A DNA stretch of 14,171 nucleotides from Alcaligenaceae bacterium (GTDB lineage: Bacteria > Pseudomonadota > Gammaproteobacteria > Burkholderiales > Burkholderiaceae_B): contig CANCRX010000076.1 of the NCBI GenBank assembly GCA_947380655.1, positions 1 to 14,171 of the forward strand, written 5' to 3'. The notes below the pieces were generated by a model that was not told where the DNA came from, did no database searches, and saw only the letters and a list, made by a program, of their open reading frames with translations. The number at the start of each line of letters is the position of its first letter. The stretch's first letter is position 1. Below, piece after piece: positions 1 to 7,600 of this stretch. A program made the position numbers and the translations under genes.

Positions 1-576
1 AGACGCGGTAACCATGAAATCATGATGCGTGGCACCTTTGCAAACGTACGCATTAAAAATCTGATGATTCCAGCAACTAAGGATGGCACCCGTTTTGAGG
101 GCGGCGACACGCTTTATCAGCCAGGCAATGAGCAAATATCTATTTACGACGCGGCGATGCGCTATATCAAAACCGGTACCCCTACCGTTGTTTTTGGCGG
201 GGAGGAATACGGCACAGGATCCTCACGGGACTGGGCGGCAAAGGGTACGCAACTATTAGGTGTGAAAGCCGTGGTTGCACGGAGTTTTGAGCGCATTCAT
301 CGCAGCAATCTGGTCGGCATGGGCGTCCTACCCTTGCAATTCCTTGGTAACGATAGTGCAGAGAGTTTGAAGATCACCGGCGTAGAAACCTTTGATATCG
401 AGGGTATCGAACATGGCCTTACCCCACAGCAAGAAGTCACTCTGGTGATTCACCGCGATCAAGGTCCTGCGACCCGCGCCAAGGTTCTGTTGCGCATCGA
501 CACCCCTATTGAGGTTGATTACTACCAGCATGGCGGCATTCTGCCCTTTGTATTGAGACAGTTACTCGCCGCTTAA
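1..576 (+). CDS. acnA: Aconitate hydratase, C-terminal part (partial, 5' end outside window)
   Basis: This is the last 191 residues of an iron-sulfur aconitase, which interconverts citrate and isocitrate via cis-aconitate in the TCA cycle in the cytoplasm. The reading frame is open from the first base, so the gene began upstream. The visible part is the swivel domain: RRGNHE and MMRGTFAN at the start, then EYGTGSSRDWAAKG, which carries the substrate-binding Ser-Arg, then SFERIHRSNLVGMGVLPLQF, ending with VDYYQHGGILPFVLRQLLAA. These match the AcnA/IRP1-type branch rather than AcnB. The closely related AcnD (2-methylcitrate dehydratase) cannot be strictly excluded from the C-terminus alone, but no prpF or other methylcitrate gene follows. 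No terminator is visible after the stop, so transcription may continue into the next gene. Confidence 0.93.
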   Translation, partial: RRGNHEIMMRGTFANVRIKNLMIPATKDGTRFEGGDTLYQPGNEQISIYDAAMRYIKTGTPTVVFGGEEYGTGSSRDWAAKGTQLLGVKAVVARSFERIHRSNLVGMGVLPLQFLGNDSAESLKITGVETFDIEGIEHGLTPQQEVTLVIHRDQGPATRAKVLLRIDTPIEVDYYQHGGILPFVLRQLLAA

Positions 577-622
577 CTTCGTTACACTAGGCTTCTTTCT
601 GCAAGTGTTGGTAATGGTTTTT

Positions 623-1831
623 ATGCCTCGTTCACAATCTTCCCCTTCCAGCCGCCTGTCGCGCGAATCCGCGCGTCTGGTGGCCTTGTCTCTGGCACTG
701 CACAACTCTGGCAGCCGGGTCGAAGACCGCTATTGGGAAAAAGAACTCGCCACGCTGCTCACCAAGCTCATGCGTAATAAAAATGATCCTGCGATCGATG
801 CTGCGCTTGACCACATGTTAAAGCTCCATCCTGGAGGCTACGAAGTATTGATCGAGCAAGCTGAAACGCTCTCAGAGTCCTGCGTGCTTGTACAGGACGG
901 TAAACGCTACGATGTACTGCTATTGGTCGCACCACTGGTCGCCTGGACCCGTTACAGCATCCCTGCCACGACCATTCCTGCAGCGAGCCTGAAAGTACTC
1001 GGGGATCAGCTCAAAGCTCAGGTCCTTTCCAAGCACGCAAAGGTCGCGCTGATGCCGCATCTGGCGAGTCTCGATCAGATGCCACGTACCTTTTGTGAGA
1101 CCTGGGACTGGATGCAAAAGCTCGGGGCGATCACATTGAATACTGGGTCAGAGACGCCCAAGCTCAACGTTGAAACAGAAGCCTTCAACATGCTGGCCGA
1201 TACGCGTTATCTGGTTGCTGCCGTTGCAGTGCCAGAAGGTGAAACGATGTTCCACTGGCAAGACGAACCCGGCGAACTGGGCGATGGGCGCAAACAATGT
1301 CTCGCCAACTGGATTGAGCATACTCAGTCCGCATTTAATGGCTTACTCGCAGGTTGTGGGTTTGAGATTCTCGTACCCGATGCTTACTACGTCAGCAATC
1401 GCGAGGCCGATCGACGTGTGCGCCCGCTGTCCGTTAAAGCCGCCGTTTCCTGGCTCGGCAGCGCCCTGAACGTCGAAGCCAATCAACTGCGTGCAGTGAT
1501 CGCAGGCTGCGGCGAAGAGCGTATCGACGAATATCGCATTGGCTTCACCCAAAAAAATCAGACAGAAGTCATCTATGGCTGCCTCTGGCCGTTATATGGA
1601 CCCGAGGACGAACAGGATCGCCCTGAGCACGACGCACCACTGGAGACTACTGAAGAAATCGCTGCATTGCTTAAAGAGTGCGGTGTAACCGACATTCGTC
1701 GTCTGCCCGGAATCCTGCCGCCCGAGTTCTGCGAGGATTGTGGCGCCCCCTACTTCCCCAATCCGTCAGGTGAAATGGTTCACGCCGAGCTACCTGAGGA
1801 TGCGGAAACGGCACCTGCGCATTTTCATTAA
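623..1831 (+). CDS. DUF2863 family protein of unknown function
   Basis: I recognise this as a DUF2863 protein, a family of about 400 residues known from betaproteobacteria with no assigned function. Typical marks are the N-terminal stretch LVALSLALHNSGSRVEDRYW, a long mixed alpha/beta middle part, and the C-terminal CEDCGAPYFPNPSGEMVHAE, where the CxxC could bind metal as half of a site or be a redox pair. There is no signal peptide or membrane segment, so a cytoplasmic protein is likely. In-frame starts exist at 605 (GTG), 614 (ATG) and 623 (ATG). I chose 623 because the conserved region follows soon after it; none of the three has a strong ribosome-binding site. Its stop lies 2 bases before the earP start, which suggests co-translation with EarP, but any link to EF-P modification is only inference. 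Confidence 0.88.
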   Translation: MPRSQSSPSSRLSRESARLVALSLALHNSGSRVEDRYWEKELATLLTKLMRNKNDPAIDAALDHMLKLHPGGYEVLIEQAETLSESCVLVQDGKRYDVLLLVAPLVAWTRYSIPATTIPAASLKVLGDQLKAQVLSKHAKVALMPHLASLDQMPRTFCETWDWMQKLGAITLNTGSETPKLNVETEAFNMLADTRYLVAAVAVPEGETMFHWQDEPGELGDGRKQCLANWIEHTQSAFNGLLAGCGFEILVPDAYYVSNREADRRVRPLSVKAAVSWLGSALNVEANQLRAVIAGCGEERIDEYRIGFTQKNQTEVIYGCLWPLYGPEDEQDRPEHDAPLETTEEIAALLKECGVTDIRRLPGILPPEFCEDCGAPYFPNPSGEMVHAELPEDAETAPAHFH

Positions 1832-1833
1832 CG

Positions 1834-3015
1834 ATGCGGGCTGACGTCTTTTGCAAGGTAGTAGATAACTACGGTGACATCGGTATAGCCTGGCGATTAG
1901 TCCGTCAACTGCACAACGAGCATGACTGGCAGATACGGCTCTGGGTCGATGATCTGAAAAGCTTTCAGCGACTTGAGCCTGGCGTAGCACTCACAGACAG
2001 GCAAGATCTCCAAGGTATTGAAATAATCGACTGGGCCAAGGCGCTAGACTTCACTCCCGCAGAGGTCGTGCTCGCAACCTTTTCATGCGACTTACCTGCG
2101 CAGTACCTTGAAAACCTGCGCTCGCAGCAGGTAGGCTCAACACTGTGGATCAATCTTGAGTATCTGAGCGCTGAAAATTGGGTCGAAGGCTGTCACGGTT
2201 TACCCGCGTTACGAAGTGATGGGTTGTCTTCTCATTTCTTCTTTCCCGGGTTTTCATCCAGAACAGGTGGACTATTGCGCGAGTCAGACCTGCTGAGGGA
2301 AAGAAATATCTGGCAAGCAGATCTTGCGGCACAAAAGAATTTCCTTAAAAATTTAGGCCTCACTGAAACCGCCATGCACACGCTATTTCCCCTGGATCAG
2401 CATGGCGCTAAATCTGAAGCAACGCTGATCACCCTATTTTGCTATGACAATGCGCCTGTCGTCTCACTCATCGAGACGCTTCAAGCAAACCCGATACCGA
2501 CAGTTCTATTGATTCCCGAGGGAATCCACAGCGTGTATCAAACCGGTCAGCACGGCCAACTGCTAATCGAACGCATCGCCTTTTTGCCTCAAACGGAATA
2601 CGACAAACTCCTCTGGACGGCCGATCTAAATTTTGTTCGCGGAGAGGACTCGATCGTGCGTGGAATATGGGCAGGCAAACCACTCATCTGGCAGATCTAT
2701 CCTCAAACGGAAAATACGCATCAGGATAAATTACAAGCCTGGCTTACGTTGACCTCAATGCCAGAAGATATTTGTCAATTAATCAGGGACTGGAATCCTG
2801 ATAGCTCTGACAGCACCACTGGAATTAAAGAATCCGGATATACAAATAAAAAAGGTAAGAGTTTTTCGGCTAGCCTACAGGCTCAACTGGCTCCTGCTAC
2901 CTTTCAAATCTGGCGGCAGCATGCAGCGCGTTTTAGTCAAGAACAGTGCGCATTGACAGACCTGGCGAGAGCACTCACCGCGTTCTGCCGAAGCAAACAA
3001 AAGCCTGAGATTTAA
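1834..3015 (+). CDS. earP: EF-P arginine rhamnosyltransferase EarP
   Basis: EarP transfers rhamnose from dTDP-beta-L-rhamnose to an arginine of elongation factor P, which activates EF-P to relieve ribosome stalling at polyproline. The 393-residue length fits the family. The N-terminal motif FCKVVDNYGDIGIAWRL carries two aspartates (D11 and D15) at the position of the catalytic Asp studied in other EarPs. The C-terminal nucleotide-sugar motif is VRGEDSIVRGIWAGKPLIW, with E271 and D272. The fold expected is GT-B, cytoplasmic. The ATG is 2 bases after the upstream stop with no clear ribosome-binding site, so coupling to the DUF2863 gene is likely. efp follows 126 bases downstream, the classical earP-efp order. 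Residues about 321-346 form a hydrophilic Ser/Lys-rich segment that looks like a lineage-specific insert. dTDP-rhamnose synthesis genes are not in this window. Confidence 0.95.
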   Translation: MRADVFCKVVDNYGDIGIAWRLVRQLHNEHDWQIRLWVDDLKSFQRLEPGVALTDRQDLQGIEIIDWAKALDFTPAEVVLATFSCDLPAQYLENLRSQQVGSTLWINLEYLSAENWVEGCHGLPALRSDGLSSHFFFPGFSSRTGGLLRESDLLRERNIWQADLAAQKNFLKNLGLTETAMHTLFPLDQHGAKSEATLITLFCYDNAPVVSLIETLQANPIPTVLLIPEGIHSVYQTGQHGQLLIERIAFLPQTEYDKLLWTADLNFVRGEDSIVRGIWAGKPLIWQIYPQTENTHQDKLQAWLTLTSMPEDICQLIRDWNPDSSDSTTGIKESGYTNKKGKSFSASLQAQLAPATFQIWRQHAARFSQEQCALTDLARALTAFCRSKQKPEI

Positions 3016-3065
3016 GAGCCTAAGCAAACAAAGTCCGACACAAAGCAATTTTGCCCCAGAAAGGC

Positions 3066-3071
3066 TAAAAT
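3066..3071 (+). promoter_or_regulatory. Possible -10 element for efp (TAAAAT)
   Basis: TAAAAT lies 70 bases before the efp start in the earP-efp gap and resembles a sigma-70 -10 hexamer (5 of 6 to TATAAT). No good -35 is found 16-18 bases upstream; TTGCCC at 3051-3056 is too close, with 9 bases between. efp may thus have its own weak promoter in addition to readthrough from earP. Transcription from here would include the hairpin-forming leader at 3091-3134. Confidence 0.3.
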
Positions 3072-3090
3072 AGAGGGCTTTTCTATCCCT

Positions 3091-3134
3091 AACTCCGGCT
3101 ATTTCAGTCCCGGAGACTTTAAGCTACCGGAGTT
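3091..3134 (+). promoter_or_regulatory. efp leader with two alternative stem-loops, one covering the Shine-Dalgarno
   Basis: AACTCCGG at 3091-3098 is perfectly complementary to CCGGAGTT at 3127-3134 (8 pairs), and its inner six bases are equally complementary to CCGGAG at 3110-3115 (6 pairs, loop of 11). The second partner contains GGAG at 3129-3132, the only good ribosome-binding site for efp, 9 bases before the ATG. The two pairings exclude each other: the short hairpin leaves the ribosome-binding site free, the longer one hides it. The repeats and complementarity are directly visible; that they act as a switch or thermosensor is inference. Confidence 0.45.
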
Positions 3135-3141
3135 TATTCGA

Positions 3142-3699
3142 ATGAAAACCGCACAAGAGTTGCGCGTCGGCAACGTGATCATGATCGGCAAAGACCCAAT
3201 GGTCATTCAGCGCGCCGAGTACAGCAAATCAGGCCGTAACGCCTCTGTTGTCAAATTCAAATTCAAAAACCTGCTGACCGGTTCGGGCGCAGAAAACGTT
3301 TGCAAAGCAGACGAAAAATTCGACTTAGTCGTACTCGATCGTAAAGAGTGTTCGTACTCATACTTTGGTGACCCGATGTATGTGTTCATGGACACCGAAT
3401 TCAACCAGTACGAGATCGAAGCAGAAAGCATGGGTGATGCCATGAACTACCTCGAAGAAGGCATGCCTGTTGAGGTTGTGTTCTATGACGGCCGCGCAAT
3501 TTCAGTCGAATTGCCAACCATGCTGGTTCGCGAGATCATCTATACCGAGCCAGCCGTTCGTGGCGACACCTCAGGTAAGGTCATGAAGCCAGCCAAGATC
3601 AATACCGGCCACGAATTGCCCGTGCCCTTGTTCTGCGCGATCGGAGACAAGATTGAGATCGATACACGTACAGGCGAATACCGTAGTCGCGTGATGTAA
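3142..3699 (+). CDS. efp: Translation elongation factor P, rhamnosylated-arginine type
   Basis: EF-P binds between the P and E sites of ribosomes stalled on consecutive prolines and stimulates peptide-bond formation. The 185-residue length is normal. The three beta-barrel domains are present: an N-terminal KOW-like domain with the modification loop, an OB domain from about residue 65, and the C-terminal OB domain ending in GDKIEIDTRTGEYRSRV. The loop tip reads SKSGRNAS with arginine at residue 32. Arg32 marks the EarP-modified subgroup, unlike the lysine modified by EpmA/EpmB in E. coli, and it agrees with earP directly upstream. The start is supported by GGAG 9 bases before the ATG and by the family-typical MKTAQELRVGNV. 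A terminator follows. Confidence 0.98.
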   Translation: MKTAQELRVGNVIMIGKDPMVIQRAEYSKSGRNASVVKFKFKNLLTGSGAENVCKADEKFDLVVLDRKECSYSYFGDPMYVFMDTEFNQYEIEAESMGDAMNYLEEGMPVEVVFYDGRAISVELPTMLVREIIYTEPAVRGDTSGKVMKPAKINTGHELPVPLFCAIGDKIEIDTRTGEYRSRVM

Positions 3700-3700
3700 T

Positions 3701-3743
3701 GTTAACTACTTTCGTTACGACACCGTAACGAAACGCAGTTAAC
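3701..3743 (+). repeat. Long interrupted hairpin directly after efp
   Basis: TTTCGTTACG (3710-3719) and CGTAACGAAA (3724-3733) form a perfect 10-pair stem with the 4-base loop ACAC. GTTAACT (3701-3707) and AGTTAAC (3737-3743) add 7 outer pairs across a small internal loop of 2 and 3 bases. It begins one base after the efp stop codon. No T-run follows, so it is not itself a standard intrinsic terminator. It could stabilise the efp mRNA 3' end or be a DNA site for a dimeric protein. Confidence 0.7.
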
Positions 3744-3755
3744 GATTCACGAAAG

Positions 3756-3785
3756 ATGGGCAACAATACATGTTGCCCATTTTTA
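3756..3785 (+). terminator. Intrinsic terminator after efp
   Basis: ATGGGCAACA (3756-3765) and TGTTGCCCAT (3771-3780) form a perfect 10-pair stem with a 5-base loop, followed by TTTTTA. This is a good Rho-independent terminator for the plus-strand efp transcript. It lies between the convergent efp and YkgJ-type genes; on the minus strand the stem is followed only by a weak CTTTC tail, so it is less convincing for that direction. Confidence 0.85.
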
Positions 3786-3816
3786 TATGTGAACCACTTG
3801 CCATGTTTCTATAACA

Positions 3817-4071
3817 TCAACGCGTTGCACGCTCTAACGCGTCCAACCACCGTATTGCATATTCCCGATCCGTCCCGCACATTTCTTCAGACGGCTCAAG
3901 CCCACCGCAAAAGGCAGGCCGTTCAGGTTTTCCAAATATCGCACAGCGATGATCAGACATCAGCTGCACACAACGCACGCCAGCTGGCTTGCCCTGAGGC
4001 ATGCCAGGAATAGGACTCGTGATAGAAGGAGCGATACAGCAGGCACCGCAATCAGAACGACAGGACGCCAC
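3817..4071 (-). CDS. YkgJ-type cysteine-cluster protein
   Basis: This small protein of 84 residues has eight cysteines (residues 4, 8, 11, 12, 34, 43, 55 and 65) in the pattern of the YkgJ/UPF0153 cysteine-cluster family. Diagnostic pieces are CGACCIAPS near the start, IPGMPQGKPAGVRCVQL, and a C-terminal FGKPERPAFC followed by PSEEMCG. Such proteins are thought to bind zinc or an iron-sulfur cluster; the function is not established. The start is GTG, since the DUF1178 stop codon TAA lies immediately before it in the same frame and no other start is available. This arrangement points to translation by ribosomes finishing the upstream gene. It converges on efp across the terminator at 3756-3785. 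Confidence 0.88.
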   Translation of the reverse strand: MASCRSDCGACCIAPSITSPIPGMPQGKPAGVRCVQLMSDHRCAIFGKPERPAFCGGLEPSEEMCGTDREYAIRWLDALERATR

Positions 4072-4587
4072 TTATTGCATCCGGTCCGTATCCAGGAAGT
4101 CTGGCAACGCAACTACGGCAATACCATCCTCCGCGAGTGATTGGCGTTCTTCCTGCGTCGCGGTCCCACGTATGGGACGCACTTCGGTTTCACCCTCGTG
4201 GATTTTGCGAGCCTCGTCGGCGAAACGATCACCTACGTTTTCTGTTTTACGAATAAATTCCCGCATCTGGATCATCACAGCGGCCTGGATCTGCGCAAGC
4301 TCTGGGGAGGCCGCGACAACACTTTGCGCTTGTTGAATTGCAGCAGACACTTCGGGTGATGACGATTGTGAAGAGGCGGTTGTTGACTCCGCAGCAATCT
4401 GTGACTCTGTAAAGTGCCCGACATTGAGTCGTGGTGCAGATAAACGTTTAGTAATCGTATCGCTGTGACACACCGGACAGGTCACTAGCCCGCGAGCCTG
4501 TTGAGAGTCATAGTCTTCATGCGAGCCAAACCAGCCCTCGAACACGTGGCTATTACTACATTGCAAATCGAAAACTTTAAGTCCCAT
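4072..4587 (-). CDS. DUF1178 family zinc-ribbon-like protein
   Basis: This protein of 171 residues matches the DUF1178 family, widespread in proteobacteria and without known function. The N-terminus KVFDLQCSNSHVFEGWF followed by the CPVC motif gives Cys10, His14, Cys37 and Cys40, a probable zinc ribbon like those of regulatory FmdB-type proteins. The middle (about 60-100) is Ser/Ala/Gln-rich and poorly conserved. The C-terminal half has the family-typical VGDRFADEARKIHEGE and IRGTATQEE segments. It is soluble and cytoplasmic by appearance. A weak AGG ribosome-binding site lies upstream of the ATG. The stop codon directly abuts the GTG of the cysteine-cluster gene, so the two form a pair. I see no function that the sequence would prove. 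Confidence 0.92.
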   Translation of the reverse strand: MGLKVFDLQCSNSHVFEGWFGSHEDYDSQQARGLVTCPVCHSDTITKRLSAPRLNVGHFTESQIAAESTTASSQSSSPEVSAAIQQAQSVVAASPELAQIQAAVMIQMREFIRKTENVGDRFADEARKIHEGETEVRPIRGTATQEERQSLAEDGIAVVALPDFLDTDRMQ

Positions 4588-4631
4588 ACAACCTGTAATG
4601 AGGGCAAATACGTATAAATCAAGCGTCGCTC

Positions 4632-4637
4632 AGTATA
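4632..4637 (-). promoter_or_regulatory. Possible -10 element for the DUF1178-YkgJ pair (TATACT)
   Basis: On the minus strand TTATACT lies about 45 bases before the DUF1178 start, in the 102-base gap behind the ABC transporter gene. TATACT matches the sigma-70 -10 hexamer at 5 of 6 positions. The -35 at the right distance is poor. No intrinsic terminator is visible after the transporter gene in this gap, so readthrough from the transporter operon is also possible. Confidence 0.35.
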
Positions 4638-4689
4638 ACGGAGCCCGTCAGATCGAGTCCTCACCTTTCAAACTCACTGGAGAAGCATA

Positions 4690-7600
4690 CTAAGCTCCAA
4701 AACTCAATCTCGGCACCGATGCAAGTAAATCCCGCGTCACCTGACTCTGTGGTTGATGCAACACCTGACTCGCTTGCCCGATCTCCACAATATGCCCGGC
4801 ATCCATCACCGCCACACTATCAGCGATATATTCGACGACGCCAAAATTATGTGTAATCAGCAGATACGCCATCCCCGTCTCTCGTTGTAAATCGCTCAGC
4901 AAATCAAGAATTTGAGCCTGTACTGACACATCAAGCGCTGAAGTCGGCTCATCCAGAATCAGGACCTTAGGTTCGACAGCCAATGCACGTGCAATGGCGA
5001 TCCGCTGCCGCTGACCACCTGAAAATTCATGGGGATAGCGATCTGCCGCATCGATTGGTAAGCCTACGCGCTCCAGCAGATAGGCAATTCGACGCGACTG
5101 CTCAATCGCAGACCACTCGGGACGCAGGGCAACGATACCCTCTTGCAAAATAGCTCCCACACGCATACGAGGATCTAATGAAGCATAGGGATCCTGAAAA
5201 ACAATCTGGATCTGACGCCGGATTGCCATGAGCGCAGCACCCGACACCTCCAGCAGCGCCTGCCCGGCAATTTGCGCCTGTCCGGTCACAACGACAGTTG
5301 GATCCATCAAACGCAACAACGTTTTAGCCACGGTGGTCTTGCCACAACCTGAGGCGCCGACAAGCGCCATCGTTTCACCGGCATGCAGGGTAAAGCTGAC
5401 ACCTTGCACAACCTGATTGAACCCAACAATCCGTCGCAAAAATCCTTTACGAATAGGATAATGAACATTGAGATTCTCGACATGGAGACGTTGCTCACCT
5501 ATCTGACGTATGGTTTCGTCTGCGAGACTTTTCGCACGATCCCGGCCCGCCTGAGACAAAGGCTTACCCCGCTTGGCAAAAGTCGGGATCGCATCAAATA
5601 ACTCTCTGGCGTAGGCGTGTTTAGGTGCTCTGAAAAACTCCTCAGCCGAGGCAGTTTCCACAATCTCACCGTAACGCATCAGTGCAACCGTATCAGCCAC
5701 ATCGCGCACTACCGCCAAATCATGCGTAATCAGCAACACAGCCATACCCAGCTCTTTCTGAATATCCGCCAGCAGTTTGAGCACTTGCGCCTGCACGGTC
5801 ACATCGAGTGCTGTGGTGGGCTCATCAGCAATTAACAACTCAGGCTCTGCTGCCAAAGCGATGGCGATCATGATGCGCTGTTTTTGTCCGCCAGAGAACT
5901 GAAATGGATAATCATCCATCCGTAACTCAGGATCGGGGATTCCAACACGAGACAGCCACTGAATCGCACGCGTACGTGCCTCTTTACCGCGCAATTCAGT
6001 ATGCGTATAAATCGGCTCAAGAATTTGTTCCCCGATGCGCATCACGGGATTCAAACTCGTCGCAGGTTCCTGAAAAATCATCCCTGCCCGTCCACCGCGC
6101 ACCGCACGCATTGAGGATTCGGACAGGCGGTTGAGCTCCTCCCCATCGAGCCTGATTTCGCCACGCGTCACGCGCAGGGCTTCAGGTAACAACCTCATCA
6201 ACGCCATCGCCGTCATACTCTTTCCGGAACCTGACTCTCCTACCAGCGCGAAGGTTTCACCCCGGCTGACGGTCAAAGCCAACGCTTTCACCGCAAAGCG
6301 CCATTGCGCCTCAGCATCGATGGCAATATCGAGATCTCGGACATTTAAGACGACCTGACCCACTGAGGACTGCGATACCGTGTCACTGACTGAAGCAGGG
6401 TCGACTTGGCTCACTGACTGCGCAGACGCTCGACCAGCCAGCTTGAACCGCCGCGGCCTAAAACTGCGACTGCGTGGATCAAACGCATCACGCACACCAT
6501 CAGAAAACAGGTTCGCTGCAAGGACCAGGGCGAGCATAAAAACAAAGGCAGCCAGCAAGTTCCACCATATCATCGGGTCGCGCGACATTTCAAAACGCGC
6601 TTTCTCGATCATCGAACCGAAAGAATTCATCGTCGGATCGACACCAATCCCCAGATAAGAAAGCACAGCTTCGTACAAAACCAAACCAGAAAATTCCAGC
6701 ACAACGGTGATCAGCACAATATGCATCACATTGGGTACCAGATGACGCACCATAATGCGCCAGTGCGAAATTCCAAACGCGCGTGCAGCCTGGACATATT
6801 CAAGCTCGCGTAACTTCAAGGCCTCGGCACGCAACATACGGCACAGCCCCGCCCAACCCGTCAGGCCAAGAATCATGCACAACAAAAACAAACGCAGATC
6901 CGCACGCTGCGCCGCAGTCGGAAATAAACCAGGATTGGTATCGATATAAACCTGCATCATCAACACGCACGCTGCGATCAACAATACCCCTGGTATTGAA
7001 GTCAAGGTCGTATACACATACTGAATCACATCATCAATCCAGCCTTTGAAATAACCGGAGGCGATGCCCAGGATCATTGCTGGGGGCAGCATCGCCACCG
7101 TGGTGAGGCTACCGATGACCCACGCTGTCCGGATGCTCTTGAGGGCCTGCCACAGCACATCATTACCCGTACGATCTGTCCCGAGCACATGGTAACCACT
7201 GGCCAACGCAAAGACTGCACCAAAACTGAGCGACATCAACATCCCAGTTATCAGCATGGCACGCCAGGGCAGTTCAGTATCGCCCTGCCAGATTTGACGC
7301 AAACTTCCAACGCCTGCACGCACGGTCAATCCAATCAGCACACAACCGAATACCGCCCCCGCGAGCAACCCCAGGCTCACCCGCTTAAGAACATCCCCCG
7401 CCCAGTGGTCATCTGGTCGCTCAAGATGCTTGCCACCGAAACGTAATCGCGGAAAATCTCGCGTGGGCTCTCCACCCTCTTGCAAGATGGATTCTTTAGT
7501 AAATTGTTGAAAAGCCAGTGGTGCGGAATAGGTCTTTTCTGGTTTTACAAAGGCGGTGTCGTCCAGCAAGCTATCTAACCACGAGACAACTTTAGGTGCG

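Noticed and set aside
553..588. Promoter for the DUF2863 gene (TTGAGA at 553-558 and TACACT at 583-588)
   Set aside because: The spacing is 24 bases, too long for a sigma-70 promoter, and no other good hexamer pair is present.
4001..4359. Overlapping plus-strand open frames opposite DUF1178 and the cysteine-cluster gene
   Set aside because: They lie antisense to two genes with recognisable family motifs, have no ribosome-binding site and no recognisable domain.
6370..6430. Suspicion that the permease-ATPase fusion is a lost stop codon or sequencing error
   Set aside because: The linker is a normal in-frame Ser/Gln-rich stretch, both domains are complete and no leftover ribosome-binding site or start codon with family-typical sequence is visible at the junction; read data could still settle it.
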